Shown here: one piece after another, positions 8,826 through 16,091 of the stretch
Numbering within the stretch: position 1 is the stretch's first letter
Layout: the number at the start of each line of letters is the position of its first letter
Source of the DNA: UBA6265 sp964526965
GTDB lineage: Bacteria > Chloroflexota > Chloroflexia > Thermomicrobiales > UBA6265
Length of the DNA stretch: 64,000 bases
Assembly (NCBI GenBank): GCA_964526965.1
Contig: CAZGML010000006.1
Location: 1 to 64,000, forward strand
Direction of reading: 5' to 3'
Made by a program: the position numbers and the translations under genes
Notes under the pieces: model-generated
Seen by the model: only the letters and a program-made list of their open reading frames with translations
What the model was told of the DNA's origin: nothing
Database searches by the model: none

Positions 8826-9395
8826 TTATTCATCATCGATTTCTGCGGATTCAATCATCTCGCGCAAGTGGTGCAGTGTGCTGTAGAGCCGTATGCCCAA
8901 TTGCACGGCGATAGGCGAGCGGATCAACAACTCGGCGTCGTCGCCGAGCGGGATGCGTTCCCACGTTTGCCCCGATGGCAGCAGCTCGGGATCCAGCTCC
9001 GGCATGCTACGCGTGGGCCGCTGCTCTTCGCGACGGTTATGAGAAGGCCGCTCGTCTCGTGAGCGTGCGCTTCGACCGGCGTGGCTCACGCCCACCGCAT
9101 GGGAAAGCGATGCCAGGTAGATCGGATCGCGCATCTGCGCGGGTGTGAGCGTATCCAGCCGATCCCGAATCTCGCGCAGCGGCAGGTACATCTCTTTCAG
9201 GGTGACAATGGCATGCAGCCGATCAAGGTGCTCCTGGCCGTATGAGGCATTTCGACCCGTGGTGAGCGGGGGAGGCAGGAGCCCTTCCACGATGTAATAG
9301 CGCACCGTGCGAGGAGTGACACCGGCCAGTTCGCTGAGCTCCTTGAGCGAGTACTCACGCTGGCTGTCATCAAAGCCGGAGGTCTCGTCCGTCAT
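8826..9395 (-). CDS. MerR-family transcriptional regulator
   Basis: The N-terminal 70 residues are a MerR winged-helix domain (YSLKELSELAGVTPRTVRYYIVEGLLPPP...SYGQEHLDRLHAIVTLKEMYLPLREIRDRLD). MerR proteins twist the spacer of suboptimal promoters to activate them. The C-terminal part (about residues 85-189) is divergent, with a charged Arg/Glu-rich stretch and no metal-binding Cys, so it is not a classical metal sensor. The ATG at 9395 has an AGGAGGAG ribosome site. No target is obvious; the adjacent GNAT gene is a possibility. The upstream region carries its own promoter. Confidence 0.88.
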   Translation of the reverse strand: MTDETSGFDDSQREYSLKELSELAGVTPRTVRYYIVEGLLPPPLTTGRNASYGQEHLDRLHAIVTLKEMYLPLREIRDRLDTLTPAQMRDPIYLASLSHAVGVSHAGRSARSRDERPSHNRREEQRPTRSMPELDPELLPSGQTWERIPLGDDAELLIRSPIAVQLGIRLYSTLHHLREMIESAEIDDE

Positions 9396-9428
9396 CTGCT
9401 CCTCCTTTCCAGCCCGGTAACAGGTGAT

Positions 9429-9457
9429 AATGTAGCAGTAGTGGTGTCGAGTGTCTA
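9429..9457 (-). promoter_or_regulatory. Likely promoter of the MerR-family gene
   Basis: On the minus strand TAGACA and TACATT are spaced by 17 bases, about 35 bases upstream of the gene's start codon. Confidence 0.4.
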
Positions 9458-9550
9458 TTTTTTTGGTGTCGCGTTGACGCTCGGACGGGACTGCTCCCGG
9501 ACGCTAAAAATCCCGATCACCCGTGAGTATCATGAATGACCGTTCGATGG

Positions 9551-9556
9551 TATAAT
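9551..9556 (+). promoter_or_regulatory. Minus-10 element of the tRNA-Cys promoter
   Basis: A perfect TATAAT lies 33 bases upstream of the tRNA 5' end. The matching -35 region is weak. Confidence 0.55.
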
Positions 9557-9588
9557 TCCCCGGCGTTCGGGAAGATTCCGGATGCCTC

Positions 9589-9662
9589 GGCGCCATAGCC
9601 AAGCGGTAAGGCACGGGTTTGCAAAACCCTGATCGTCGGTTCGAATCCGACTGGCGCCTCCA
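9589..9662 (+). tRNA. tRNA-Cys (GCA anticodon)
   Basis: A complete cloverleaf can be drawn. The acceptor stem is GGCGCCA with TGGCGCC, the loop TTGCAAA carries anticodon GCA, the T-arm contains GGTTCGAATCC, and U73 is the discriminator base characteristic of cysteine tRNA, followed by an encoded CCA. Position 27/43 is a C-U mismatch. A phage-derived gene block starts just downstream on the other strand, but no duplicated tRNA 3' end is visible as an attachment site. Confidence 0.96.
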
Positions 9663-9667
9663 GGCTG

Positions 9668-9700
9668 AAAGCCCTCTCACTGCAAAAGTGAGAGGGCTTT
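9668..9700. terminator. Bidirectional hairpin between tRNA-Cys and the phage module
   Basis: A perfect 13-bp inverted repeat (AAAGCCCTCTCAC / GTGAGAGGGCTTT, 7-base loop) sits between two convergent transcription units. Its AAA/TTT ends give short U-tracts in both directions. Confidence 0.75.
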
Positions 9701-9776
9701 CGTCGCTAAGGCCAGAATGTATCCTGGCTACTATGTGCCTACATCAATCGCCTGATAGTGATCGGCGAGAAGCGGG

Positions 9777-10058
9777 CTACGGTCCGGGTATTCGACCGTC
9801 TCGCAACCGGGTTTGGCTATAGAGGCCAGCGGCGGCGAGGCCGTAGACGATTCCGCCGATAAGCCACCGCGCAAACACCGGGCCGTTCACGGTTGCTCCG
9901 TTGGCGATGTCTCCGAGAATCACCAGCACAAGCGCCATCACAATGGCCGCGAGGCCGGCGAGACGCACCGGTAATCCGAGTTGCTTGGCGACCTCCACCA
10001 GTGGTGGTGTCAGCACCAGTATGGAAACGCCGGTGATAATCTCAATCGAATCGGTCAT
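9777..10058 (-). CDS. Holin-like small membrane protein
   Basis: The 93-residue product has about three hydrophobic segments (roughly residues 8-22, 31-50 and 63-80) and a short charged C-terminus. That fits a holin, which makes holes in the membrane so that endolysin reaches the wall. The ATG at 10058 follows GGAGG by seven bases; a second ATG at 10061 is possible. The start overlaps the amidase stop, so translation is probably coupled. The assignment rests on size, hydrophobicity and position next to an amidase, not on a recognised family motif. Confidence 0.6.
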   Translation of the reverse strand: MTDSIEIITGVSILVLTPPLVEVAKQLGLPVRLAGLAAIVMALVLVILGDIANGATVNGPVFARWLIGGIVYGLAAAGLYSQTRLRDGRIPGP

Positions 10059-11044
10059 CATGCTGCCTCCTTCGTTGGTATGTCGAGAATCTGTTCGACG
10101 CTGCGGTCGGTGCCTCCACTCCAGACTCGCCAGAGCAGGTCGGTTTTGGCGCCGCGGCCCATAATCCACCAGACCGGATTTCCATCCACGCGTTCACCCA
10201 CAATCCAGCCACGGGCGTAGAAGCTGTTGCCCTTGTAGAGCACACGCATAATCGGTTGATCCGTCTCCGCCCACTTGCGCACATTGAGCGCATCGACGTT
10301 GACGTTCACGAGCACCGGAGCGGCAAATTCCGTAATGGTTCCGAAGGGTGGAAGCGTCGGCTCCGCCTTCGATATCGGCACAATGGGTGCGATTCCAGCC
10401 ACGCGCTCTATTCCGTTGACCACGCCCTGTGCGGCGCGATCATAGAAGCCTGGCGACTGGATGATGTCTGCGTCACCGCGGATATTGCCGAGTTCCAGTA
10501 CCAGGCGCACCATGCGGTGTCGTACCTGGGCGGTGTATCCGAACATCGCCAGGCGATACCCGTTGCCGCCAACGTAGGTCTGCTTTTCGCTCATGACGCC
10601 AGGTTTCACGACCCCGGCCCGGCGAATCGGCAACCCGGTTGTTTCGCTCACCGCCTGGGCTATGGCTTCGGCGTAGCGAAGATCCAGCGTGTTGGTTTCC
10701 ATGGAATCGGTGCCGCTGTATGGGCTGTAGGAATGTAATCCATCGCCATCGGGCACAATCGCGAACACACCGCGGGTGTTGTTGGCATCGCCTTCGAAGT
10801 GGATATCCAGCATGATGTCGTACGGATTACCGTTGTGCCGACGAACGATTTCCCGTCCCACGGCATCGAGCGACCCGGCGAACCAGTTGTTGGTGTTTTG
10901 CAGCATGTCTGCCGTGTGGCCGGCCGCGTTCAGCGCGCGTTGGATTGCCCGTGCTGCCAATGGTGTTATTGCGATTTCGGCGGGATTTCCGCCGCTTGTA
11001 TTGCGATGTCCCTGAACGAGAAGAATACGAAGTTTGCGAGTCAT
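10058..11044 (-). CDS. N-acetylmuramoyl-L-alanine amidase (endolysin-like) with SH3-like C-terminus
   Basis: This would cleave the amide bond between muramic acid and the stem peptide. From the start at 11044 (GGAGG site) the 328-residue protein has an Amidase_3-like domain: zinc ligands His13 in LVQGHRN, Glu23 in NPAE, and His82 in IMLDIHFEGDAN, with a later acidic residue in VLELGNIRGDADI. After a linker at about 235-255, the C-terminus (VNVDALNVRKWAETDQPIMRVLYKGNSFYARGWIVGERVDGNPVWWIM) resembles a bacterial SH3 wall-binding domain. No signal peptide is visible, consistent with holin-dependent release. It lies between the structural gene and the holin-like gene. Confidence 0.82.
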   Translation of the reverse strand: MTRKLRILLVQGHRNTSGGNPAEIAITPLAARAIQRALNAAGHTADMLQNTNNWFAGSLDAVGREIVRRHNGNPYDIMLDIHFEGDANNTRGVFAIVPDGDGLHSYSPYSGTDSMETNTLDLRYAEAIAQAVSETTGLPIRRAGVVKPGVMSEKQTYVGGNGYRLAMFGYTAQVRHRMVRLVLELGNIRGDADIIQSPGFYDRAAQGVVNGIERVAGIAPIVPISKAEPTLPPFGTITEFAAPVLVNVNVDALNVRKWAETDQPIMRVLYKGNSFYARGWIVGERVDGNPVWWIMGRGAKTDLLWRVWSGGTDRSVEQILDIPTKEAA

Positions 11045-11046
11045 AT

Positions 11047-12939
11047 CTATACCTCCACGAGGTTGAGGGTGATCATGCTGTCGCCCCAGTTGTTGGCGTC
11101 GGCCGGGAGTGCGACGTGCTCCTGGATGCCGACGATGCGGACGGTGCGCTCGGTGGGGTCGGCGTCGTAGTCGATATCCCGGAAGGGGATGGGGGTATCG
11201 GTTTCCCAGGATTGCCATAGTTCATCTATGAGTTGGCGACCGGTGCGCTGGATGACCATGCCGTCGCGGTCGATTTCCTGATCGCGTGCGTGGATGCGGA
11301 GTTGCCACTTGCGACGCCTGGCGGGTGAGCTCAATGCTTCGTGCTCGACCCAGAGCCCGGTGAGGATGGGTGCCCAATCGCTGACGCTGCCCCAGCGGAC
11401 GCGAAGCTGGATGAATCGGGACGTGACGCCTTGCAGGACTTCTTCGATATCGAAGTTCATGGCTGCAAGGGAGTTGCCGTTGCTGCCAGCCCAGACCTGG
11501 CTGTAATCGCTGAACACGGTGTGCCAGGTTTCGCCGGCGTTGGTGGAGTAGTCGAGTGCGACGAGGACGTTATCGCCGCTGGTGGTGTTGCCGTGGAGCT
11601 CGGGGCTGGAAAAGACGGCTCCGATCTTTCGCCATGCCTTGATCTTGTCGCGGTCGCCTGCATCGATGAGCGGTGTGACGAGCTCGGCGGTGGATGGATA
11701 GTTGTCGCCGTCGTTGAGTGGTTGGAGCCGGTAGGCGTGGTTGGTCTCCTCGCCGTGGCGGTGTACTTGCAGGTTCCATCCGGAGAGTGTGGTTCCGACG
11801 CTTAGTGGCCAACACCAGGTGGGTTCGGTCATGGGTTGGCGATCGAAGCACCACCAGCCGTTGCCGTCGTAGGCCCAGAGTTCGTTGTTGCCGCTGTGCG
11901 ATTCGATGCTGACGATAGCGTAGCCGGCGGCGATGCAGCCTCCGAAACATCGTTTGCCGGTCAGGCCGGTGGAGCGCCAGCCGGCGCGATCGCCGGACGG
12001 GACGAATTCGTGGACGCCGCCGGAGATCCAGGCGATGGGTTTGCCTCCGTAGGATTCGAAGAAGCTGAAGTCTGATTGTTCGGTGTAGACGCCTTGCTGG
12101 AAGAAGGGTGTGAATTCACCTGTCCAGGACTGGCCGGGCATTTGGGGTGGTGAAGCTGGGTCGTTGGGGTCGTAGCCGGGGTTGGGGCGCATGATATCGG
12201 CGACGCGGCCGGAAAAGGAGAAGAGCGCCTGTTTGGTGACGAGCATGATTTTCCCGTCGACGGGTGCCATATCGAACACGTCGTAGCTGACGTGCCTGCT
12301 GTCGACGCCGTCGCCGGTGACCATGCGGATGATGGTGGGGGTGGCGTTGGCGCGTGCATCTGTCCACATGGCGTAGCCTGCGTAGGCTTCGACGCGGTGG
12401 GCGCGCTCGCCCTGGAAGAGTTCGACTTCGGAGTCGAGCACGGTGTGCCGGAAGAGCAGGTCGGATGCGGAGCCGAAGGCAATGAGGATGCCGATGCTGC
12501 CGTAGATGGTGAGGTCTGTGATGGTGTGCGGGTAGGTTTTGATGAGTGTTGGACCGAGCGCGCCGTTGGCGACGCCTCCGCGGTAGAGGTCTCGGCCGAT
12601 AGCGAAGTAGAGCGCATCGCGGACGGTGACGTGCGGGATGCGTGTGTTGCGGTCGGGCATGGTGTTCCCGGTGAGATCGAGGGACGACTCGACGCGAAGT
12701 CCCCACGGCGTGACGCCTTGGCCGCCGAGGACTGGCCCGACGGCGCGGGAGTCGTAGAACTTGTCGCGTTCGAGCTGGTGTGATCGATGTTGGCCGCCGA
12801 AGAAGTCGGTTATGGCGGTGCGATGCGTCAATCCCTCGGGGTAGCCGTCCTGGAGTTTGCGATAGCCGGGGTTGGTGGGTGTGCCTGGCTCGATCATGTA
12901 GCCGGCGTTGTTGAGGACGATATCGGTGGGTTGCGCCAT
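11047..12939 (-). CDS. Large phage structural protein, possibly tail/nozzle beta-propeller type
   Basis: The 630-residue product is rich in beta-strand-like segments, Trp, Gly and Asp, with repeated patterns such as WAYDGNGWWCF, HVSYDVFDMAPVDGKIMLVTKQALFSF and WISGGVHEFVPSGDRAGWRSTGLTG. These resemble blades of a propeller-like fold found in some tail nozzle or stabilisation proteins of short-tailed phages. The C-terminal 150 residues (SRFIQLRVRWGSVSDWAPILTGLWVEHEAL and following) look like a separate beta domain. No signal peptide is present. The start has a GGAGG site six bases away. The function is inferred from fold-like features and position between head-connector and lysis genes. Confidence 0.5.
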   Translation of the reverse strand: MAQPTDIVLNNAGYMIEPGTPTNPGYRKLQDGYPEGLTHRTAITDFFGGQHRSHQLERDKFYDSRAVGPVLGGQGVTPWGLRVESSLDLTGNTMPDRNTRIPHVTVRDALYFAIGRDLYRGGVANGALGPTLIKTYPHTITDLTIYGSIGILIAFGSASDLLFRHTVLDSEVELFQGERAHRVEAYAGYAMWTDARANATPTIIRMVTGDGVDSRHVSYDVFDMAPVDGKIMLVTKQALFSFSGRVADIMRPNPGYDPNDPASPPQMPGQSWTGEFTPFFQQGVYTEQSDFSFFESYGGKPIAWISGGVHEFVPSGDRAGWRSTGLTGKRCFGGCIAAGYAIVSIESHSGNNELWAYDGNGWWCFDRQPMTEPTWCWPLSVGTTLSGWNLQVHRHGEETNHAYRLQPLNDGDNYPSTAELVTPLIDAGDRDKIKAWRKIGAVFSSPELHGNTTSGDNVLVALDYSTNAGETWHTVFSDYSQVWAGSNGNSLAAMNFDIEEVLQGVTSRFIQLRVRWGSVSDWAPILTGLWVEHEALSSPARRRKWQLRIHARDQEIDRDGMVIQRTGRQLIDELWQSWETDTPIPFRDIDYDADPTERTVRIVGIQEHVALPADANNWGDSMITLNLVEV

Positions 12940-13058
12940 GGAAAACCTCCGTTTTTGGTGAATGGCCGTAGAAGGCGTTTATTTGGCCTGTACGCGTTTG
13001 AACCCCCGTTCTGGGGTCAACACTCATTGAGCGGGGGTATCTGTTGGTGGTGGTGGTG

Positions 13059-13430
13059 TTACTGCGTGCGCTGCCAGCGATAGTCGATGCTGGTTGTCCA
13101 GACCTGTCGTTGTTGCCATTCCTCGATGAGGCGGACGTTGAACTCGGTGTGGTGGTAGACGCGCTCGCATCGGCAGTTGTCGTGGGCGGGTGGCTCGAAG
13201 CCTTCGCCCTGTTGCCAGACGTGGCCGTTGAGTTGGCCGCAGACGGGGCAGGTTCGTTCGTCGTCCTGTGTTTGCCAGACCTCGTAGCGGATGGGGTCGA
13301 AGCGTTCGGTGGTGACGCGGACCCATTCGATAGTCCATGAGCCGATGGTGTGGCCGATGAGGTTCCATCGTGGTTCTGGTTGGCGGACGGCGTCGCGGAC
13401 GTGGGAGCCGATGATCTGCCCGAGGTTCAT
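13059..13430 (-). CDS. MuF-like minor head protein, stand-alone C-terminal domain
   Basis: The 123-residue product carries the cysteine-histidine signature typical of the C-terminal end of phage Mu gpF / SPP1 gp7 minor head proteins: CPVC (61-64), then GQLNGHVWQQGEGFEPPAHDNCRCE with His83, Cys86 and Cys88. In ordinary phages this domain ends a longer head morphogenesis protein following the portal. Here it is short and complete, with its own GGAGG ribosome site seven bases before the ATG at 13430. It probably attaches to the portal or connector. The shortened form is unusual. Confidence 0.65.
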   Translation of the reverse strand: MNLGQIIGSHVRDAVRQPEPRWNLIGHTIGSWTIEWVRVTTERFDPIRYEVWQTQDDERTCPVCGQLNGHVWQQGEGFEPPAHDNCRCERVYHHTEFNVRLIEEWQQRQVWTTSIDYRWQRTQ

Positions 13431-13470
13431 GGGACAACCTCCATTCGAGACGCCGACAGGCACGACCCAC

Positions 13471-14130
13471 TCATTGGCCACTCCCATCGGCGAAGGATCC
13501 CGCTTTGAGCTTGTGAGTGCGACTCCAGAACATGCGGTCCGCATCCACCTGCGCGGTGCGGGCGGCCGCTGCCAGCGGATGCACACCGCTCTTGCCGGTG
13601 TATCGCTTGCCTTCGCTGATCGCACGGCGACTCAGGGCCACCGAAAGCGAGAGCGCCACCAGGATGTCTTCATCGTTCGGCTGGATATCCAGCGGCTCGA
13701 AATCATCTGTGGGTGGTTCGCGGTGCACCATGTGTTCGATGCGCCACACACCGCTGCGGGTAACCACACGCCCGAGCAGGATCGAGTTCGCCCAGGCGCG
13801 CCAGGTAGGAACATCGCCGCTGGTGGAGGAGGTCGCTCCGCCAGGCACAGGCGGATGCGCGCCGGAACCTTCCCACCGCGGGATCAGTTGGCCCCGATCA
13901 TCGAACACCCGCACGATGCGCAGCACGTTCACATCGTCTGGCATTTCGATTTCCTGATCGCCGTTCAACACGGCAATCGCGCTTACTGCCTGTCGTGGCA
14001 TGGACGTGCTGTAACGTCGCACCGCTTCCGCGATGGCATCGTTGAGGAACTCGTCATCCCACAACGGGTCGGGTCCGTGGTCCTGAAGGCGATTGCGGAG
14101 CATATCGCGCAGTTGGGAGCGATTGGTCAT
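13471..14130 (-). CDS. Putative phage head-tail connector/adaptor protein
   Basis: The 219-residue protein starts at 14130 with an AAAGGA ribosome site. Its N-terminus (SQLRDMLRNRLQDHGPDPLWDDEFLNDAIAEAVRRYS) has the helix pattern seen in phage connector proteins that bind the portal crown, and the middle includes a beta region (AVSAIAVLNGDQEIEMPDDVNVLRIVRVFDD). The C-terminal half is helical, ending in an Ala-rich helix. It sits directly after the portal gene, the expected location for an adaptor. Sequence alone gives no precise family. Confidence 0.55.
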   Translation of the reverse strand: MTNRSQLRDMLRNRLQDHGPDPLWDDEFLNDAIAEAVRRYSTSMPRQAVSAIAVLNGDQEIEMPDDVNVLRIVRVFDDRGQLIPRWEGSGAHPPVPGGATSSTSGDVPTWRAWANSILLGRVVTRSGVWRIEHMVHREPPTDDFEPLDIQPNDEDILVALSLSVALSRRAISEGKRYTGKSGVHPLAAAARTAQVDADRMFWSRTHKLKAGSFADGSGQ

Positions 14131-14177
14131 GAGTGAGGTCCTTTCTCTGGTTGGCATCCTGAGTGACAGCCTGGCGA

Positions 14178-15512
14178 TTATTGAGGTGACGATTTTTCTG
14201 CCTGCATTTGCTGCAATTCGGCATCGGGGTCATGCTCGCCAAGCATGCTCATGGCGCTGCGGCGGCTCATTAATCCGTGTTCCACGCGGGCAACGGCGTT
14301 CCGCACGGAGGTATTGACATCGCTGGGGAGAATCGGCGGCCAAATTGCGGTCGGCGTGCCAAAGCCAGATGTATCCAGGCCCTGGTGATGCGCCATCATC
14401 CGCAGCATCAACGTGGCGCGCTGGCTCAGCGCGGTATCCCATTGCCGCCGTTTGCGCTGGACCTTTTGCACCAGCGGCTGGATTTCAACCTCCAGCGCCG
14501 CACCGCTGAGATCGCGACCGCTATCGCCAAATGCCGTACGCGGCGTCTCGCTGAGGTCGTGAAGCATGCGGAAGAGCAGGTCCATGTACTTCATATGAAT
14601 CTCGGCACCGCCGCCCTGCATCAGGTCGAGCAGGTAGGCGCGGGCACCTTCGGGGAGCTCCCATTTGGCGCCGGGCCCAATACGAATGCCTTCCGTACCA
14701 TCCACGCCTTCCAACACCGTGATCGGCGCGCCGGAGAGATCGAGGATCTGGCTAAACACATTCATGCGGCGATTGATCTCGGTGCAAACCGACATCAGGT
14801 CTTCGAGGTCAGATTGCCCCCAGAACCGATCAGGGAGTGGATCGTTGGCGATGATGACGTACGGGATCATTCCATACGGATTTGTGAAGTTCGCCAACGT
14901 TTGCCCGTTCACCAGCACGCGGAAGCGGGAATCGGTCCAGACCTCCAGTGTGTTGACGGGCGCATCCAAATCCGTGGAGGCATCAAATTTTGCACCGAAC
15001 TGATCCTGTAGCTGGCGTGGGGTTGCGCGATAGAGGTGCCGCACCTGCTCCACCTGCCGGGGATGATCGGCAGAGGTGCGTACGGTGATGCTGGCAGGAT
15101 CCACAGCAACTACGCTCGGCGTGGAGCGCCTGGTGTTCCAGGTGACTTTCATGGCAGCGTCACCCTGGATCATCGCCTGCAATGCCAGCGAGATATCCAG
15201 CCGGGTGAGGCCGAGTGCATCTCGCCAGCCGGCAAGCAGGTGCTCTGCCTCGTTCGCGCGTTCGAGCGCAGGCGCATCCGCCGGGATAGTGATTCCCACC
15301 GGCGCGTTGAAGATGTAACTCACCGTTTTGCGGAGGAGCGTGCGAGCATAGTTAAACGTAAGCGCTTCCGGTTTCGAGCCGCGCTGTTGCCAACCTTCGG
15401 CGTAGGCGTTGAACTCGTTGTAGCGCTGTAGCCGGGCATCATCGGCGGGAGACCGGGTGCCGGCGGGCCATCCGCTACCGATAGCCGCATGGCCAATAGC
15501 AGTGATGTTCAC
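14178..15512 (-). CDS. Phage portal protein
   Basis: The portal forms the dodecameric DNA channel at one vertex of a phage head. The 444-residue reading starts with GTG at 15512, preceded by AAAGGATGG; an in-frame upstream extension to 15650 lacks good features. Family-like stretches include LTFNYARTLLRKTVSYIFNAPVGI near the N-terminus, ANDPLPDRFWGQSDLEDLMSVCTEINRRMNVFSQIL in the core (the region before the channel helix in SPP1-gp6-like portals), and LSGAALEVEIQPLVQKVQRKRRQWDTAL toward the C-terminus. It is the first gene of the phage-derived module and looks intact. Confidence 0.75.
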   Translation of the reverse strand: MNITAIGHAAIGSGWPAGTRSPADDARLQRYNEFNAYAEGWQQRGSKPEALTFNYARTLLRKTVSYIFNAPVGITIPADAPALERANEAEHLLAGWRDALGLTRLDISLALQAMIQGDAAMKVTWNTRRSTPSVVAVDPASITVRTSADHPRQVEQVRHLYRATPRQLQDQFGAKFDASTDLDAPVNTLEVWTDSRFRVLVNGQTLANFTNPYGMIPYVIIANDPLPDRFWGQSDLEDLMSVCTEINRRMNVFSQILDLSGAPITVLEGVDGTEGIRIGPGAKWELPEGARAYLLDLMQGGGAEIHMKYMDLLFRMLHDLSETPRTAFGDSGRDLSGAALEVEIQPLVQKVQRKRRQWDTALSQRATLMLRMMAHHQGLDTSGFGTPTAIWPPILPSDVNTSVRNAVARVEHGLMSRRSAMSMLGEHDPDAELQQMQAEKSSPQ

Positions 15513-16091
15513 GTGCGCAAACCATCCTTTCCTGGCGGCAAAGGGTCGCTGATAGGCCCCCTTGCCACTGCGTACAGAGACGAAACAGAATGGAGCAGCT
15601 GCTTCCCGCAAGGAACGTGTATCGACCCGATTCCGACCGGTGCGCCGCACTGCATCCGTGATGACCGCTCTGGCGGATTGATGATTACATCAGGTGCACG
15701 CCAAGATTAGAACACATGTTCTATTCTGTTTCTACTAACTATACGCATCGGGGAGGATGTTCGCGCTATTCCCCGGCATGCAAGATGCGTATGAAGGGGC
15801 AGGAAATCGGCGACGAGCGAACCTGCCATGCAGATGTGTACTGCATACAAAAGCCGACCCAGATGCTCGAAATGTGGGGGAACCCCCGAGACGACGCGCA
15901 TTTTCGGCTATTGCAGTGCCGCTGGGCACTTGCAAAGGCACTTGATCATTTTCGTGAATCATTTCACCATACAGGTGTCGTTCGTTCCGCCAAAGCATCG
16001 TACGATGGCGGGGCGAAACACGGCCCGCGCAAAAATCCCACGGCCGCAACCCCAGGAAAAGCGACCTGGACCAGAAAGGACACGGTACGCG
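15513..16091. other. Divergent intergenic region between phage module and pckA
   Basis: This 579-base stretch holds the LexA-type box at 15710-15721 and the leader of pckA. Open frames here lack ribosome sites and recognisable domains. A small perfect hairpin (GGGGGAACCCCC) lies near 15880. Confidence 0.6.
15710..15721. promoter_or_regulatory. LexA/DinR-type operator upstream of the phage module
   Basis: GAACACATGTTC matches the GAAC-N4-GTTC consensus of LexA (DinR) boxes known from Gram-positive bacteria, including the purine/pyrimidine pattern of the centre. The same 14 bases TAGAACACATGTTC recur at 25147-25160. It is 198 bases upstream of the portal start. Minus-strand GAAACA and TAATCT flank it at 17-base spacing, a weak promoter. 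Confidence 0.6.

Larger units (their letters stand above)
9777..15721 (-). mobile_element. Capsid-less phage-derived module (cryptic prophage or domesticated cassette)
   Basis: Six co-directional genes run in phage-like order: portal, connector, MuF-like minor head protein, large structural protein, amidase, holin-like protein. Spacing is 2-119 bases, and most have strong ribosome sites. No terminase, scaffold, major capsid protein, tape measure or integrase can be found, and no flanking direct repeats were seen. The reading frames are intact, which argues against simple decay. A LexA-type operator marks the upstream end and tRNA-Cys the downstream end. Confidence 0.7.

Noticed and set aside
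9589..9662. tRNA-Cys as phage attachment site
   Set aside because: No second copy of the tRNA 3' end was seen near 15.5-15.8 kb and there is no integrase gene.
12116..13027. 303-codon minus-strand frame starting MSVDPRTGVQ
   Set aside because: It is the +1 shadow of the 630-residue structural gene; the product is extremely Arg/His-rich and the start has no ribosome site.
15828..16091. N-terminal extension of PEP carboxykinase (88 residues)
   Set aside because: The extension is Cys/His-rich non-homologous sequence; a proper ribosome site precedes the ATG at 16092.
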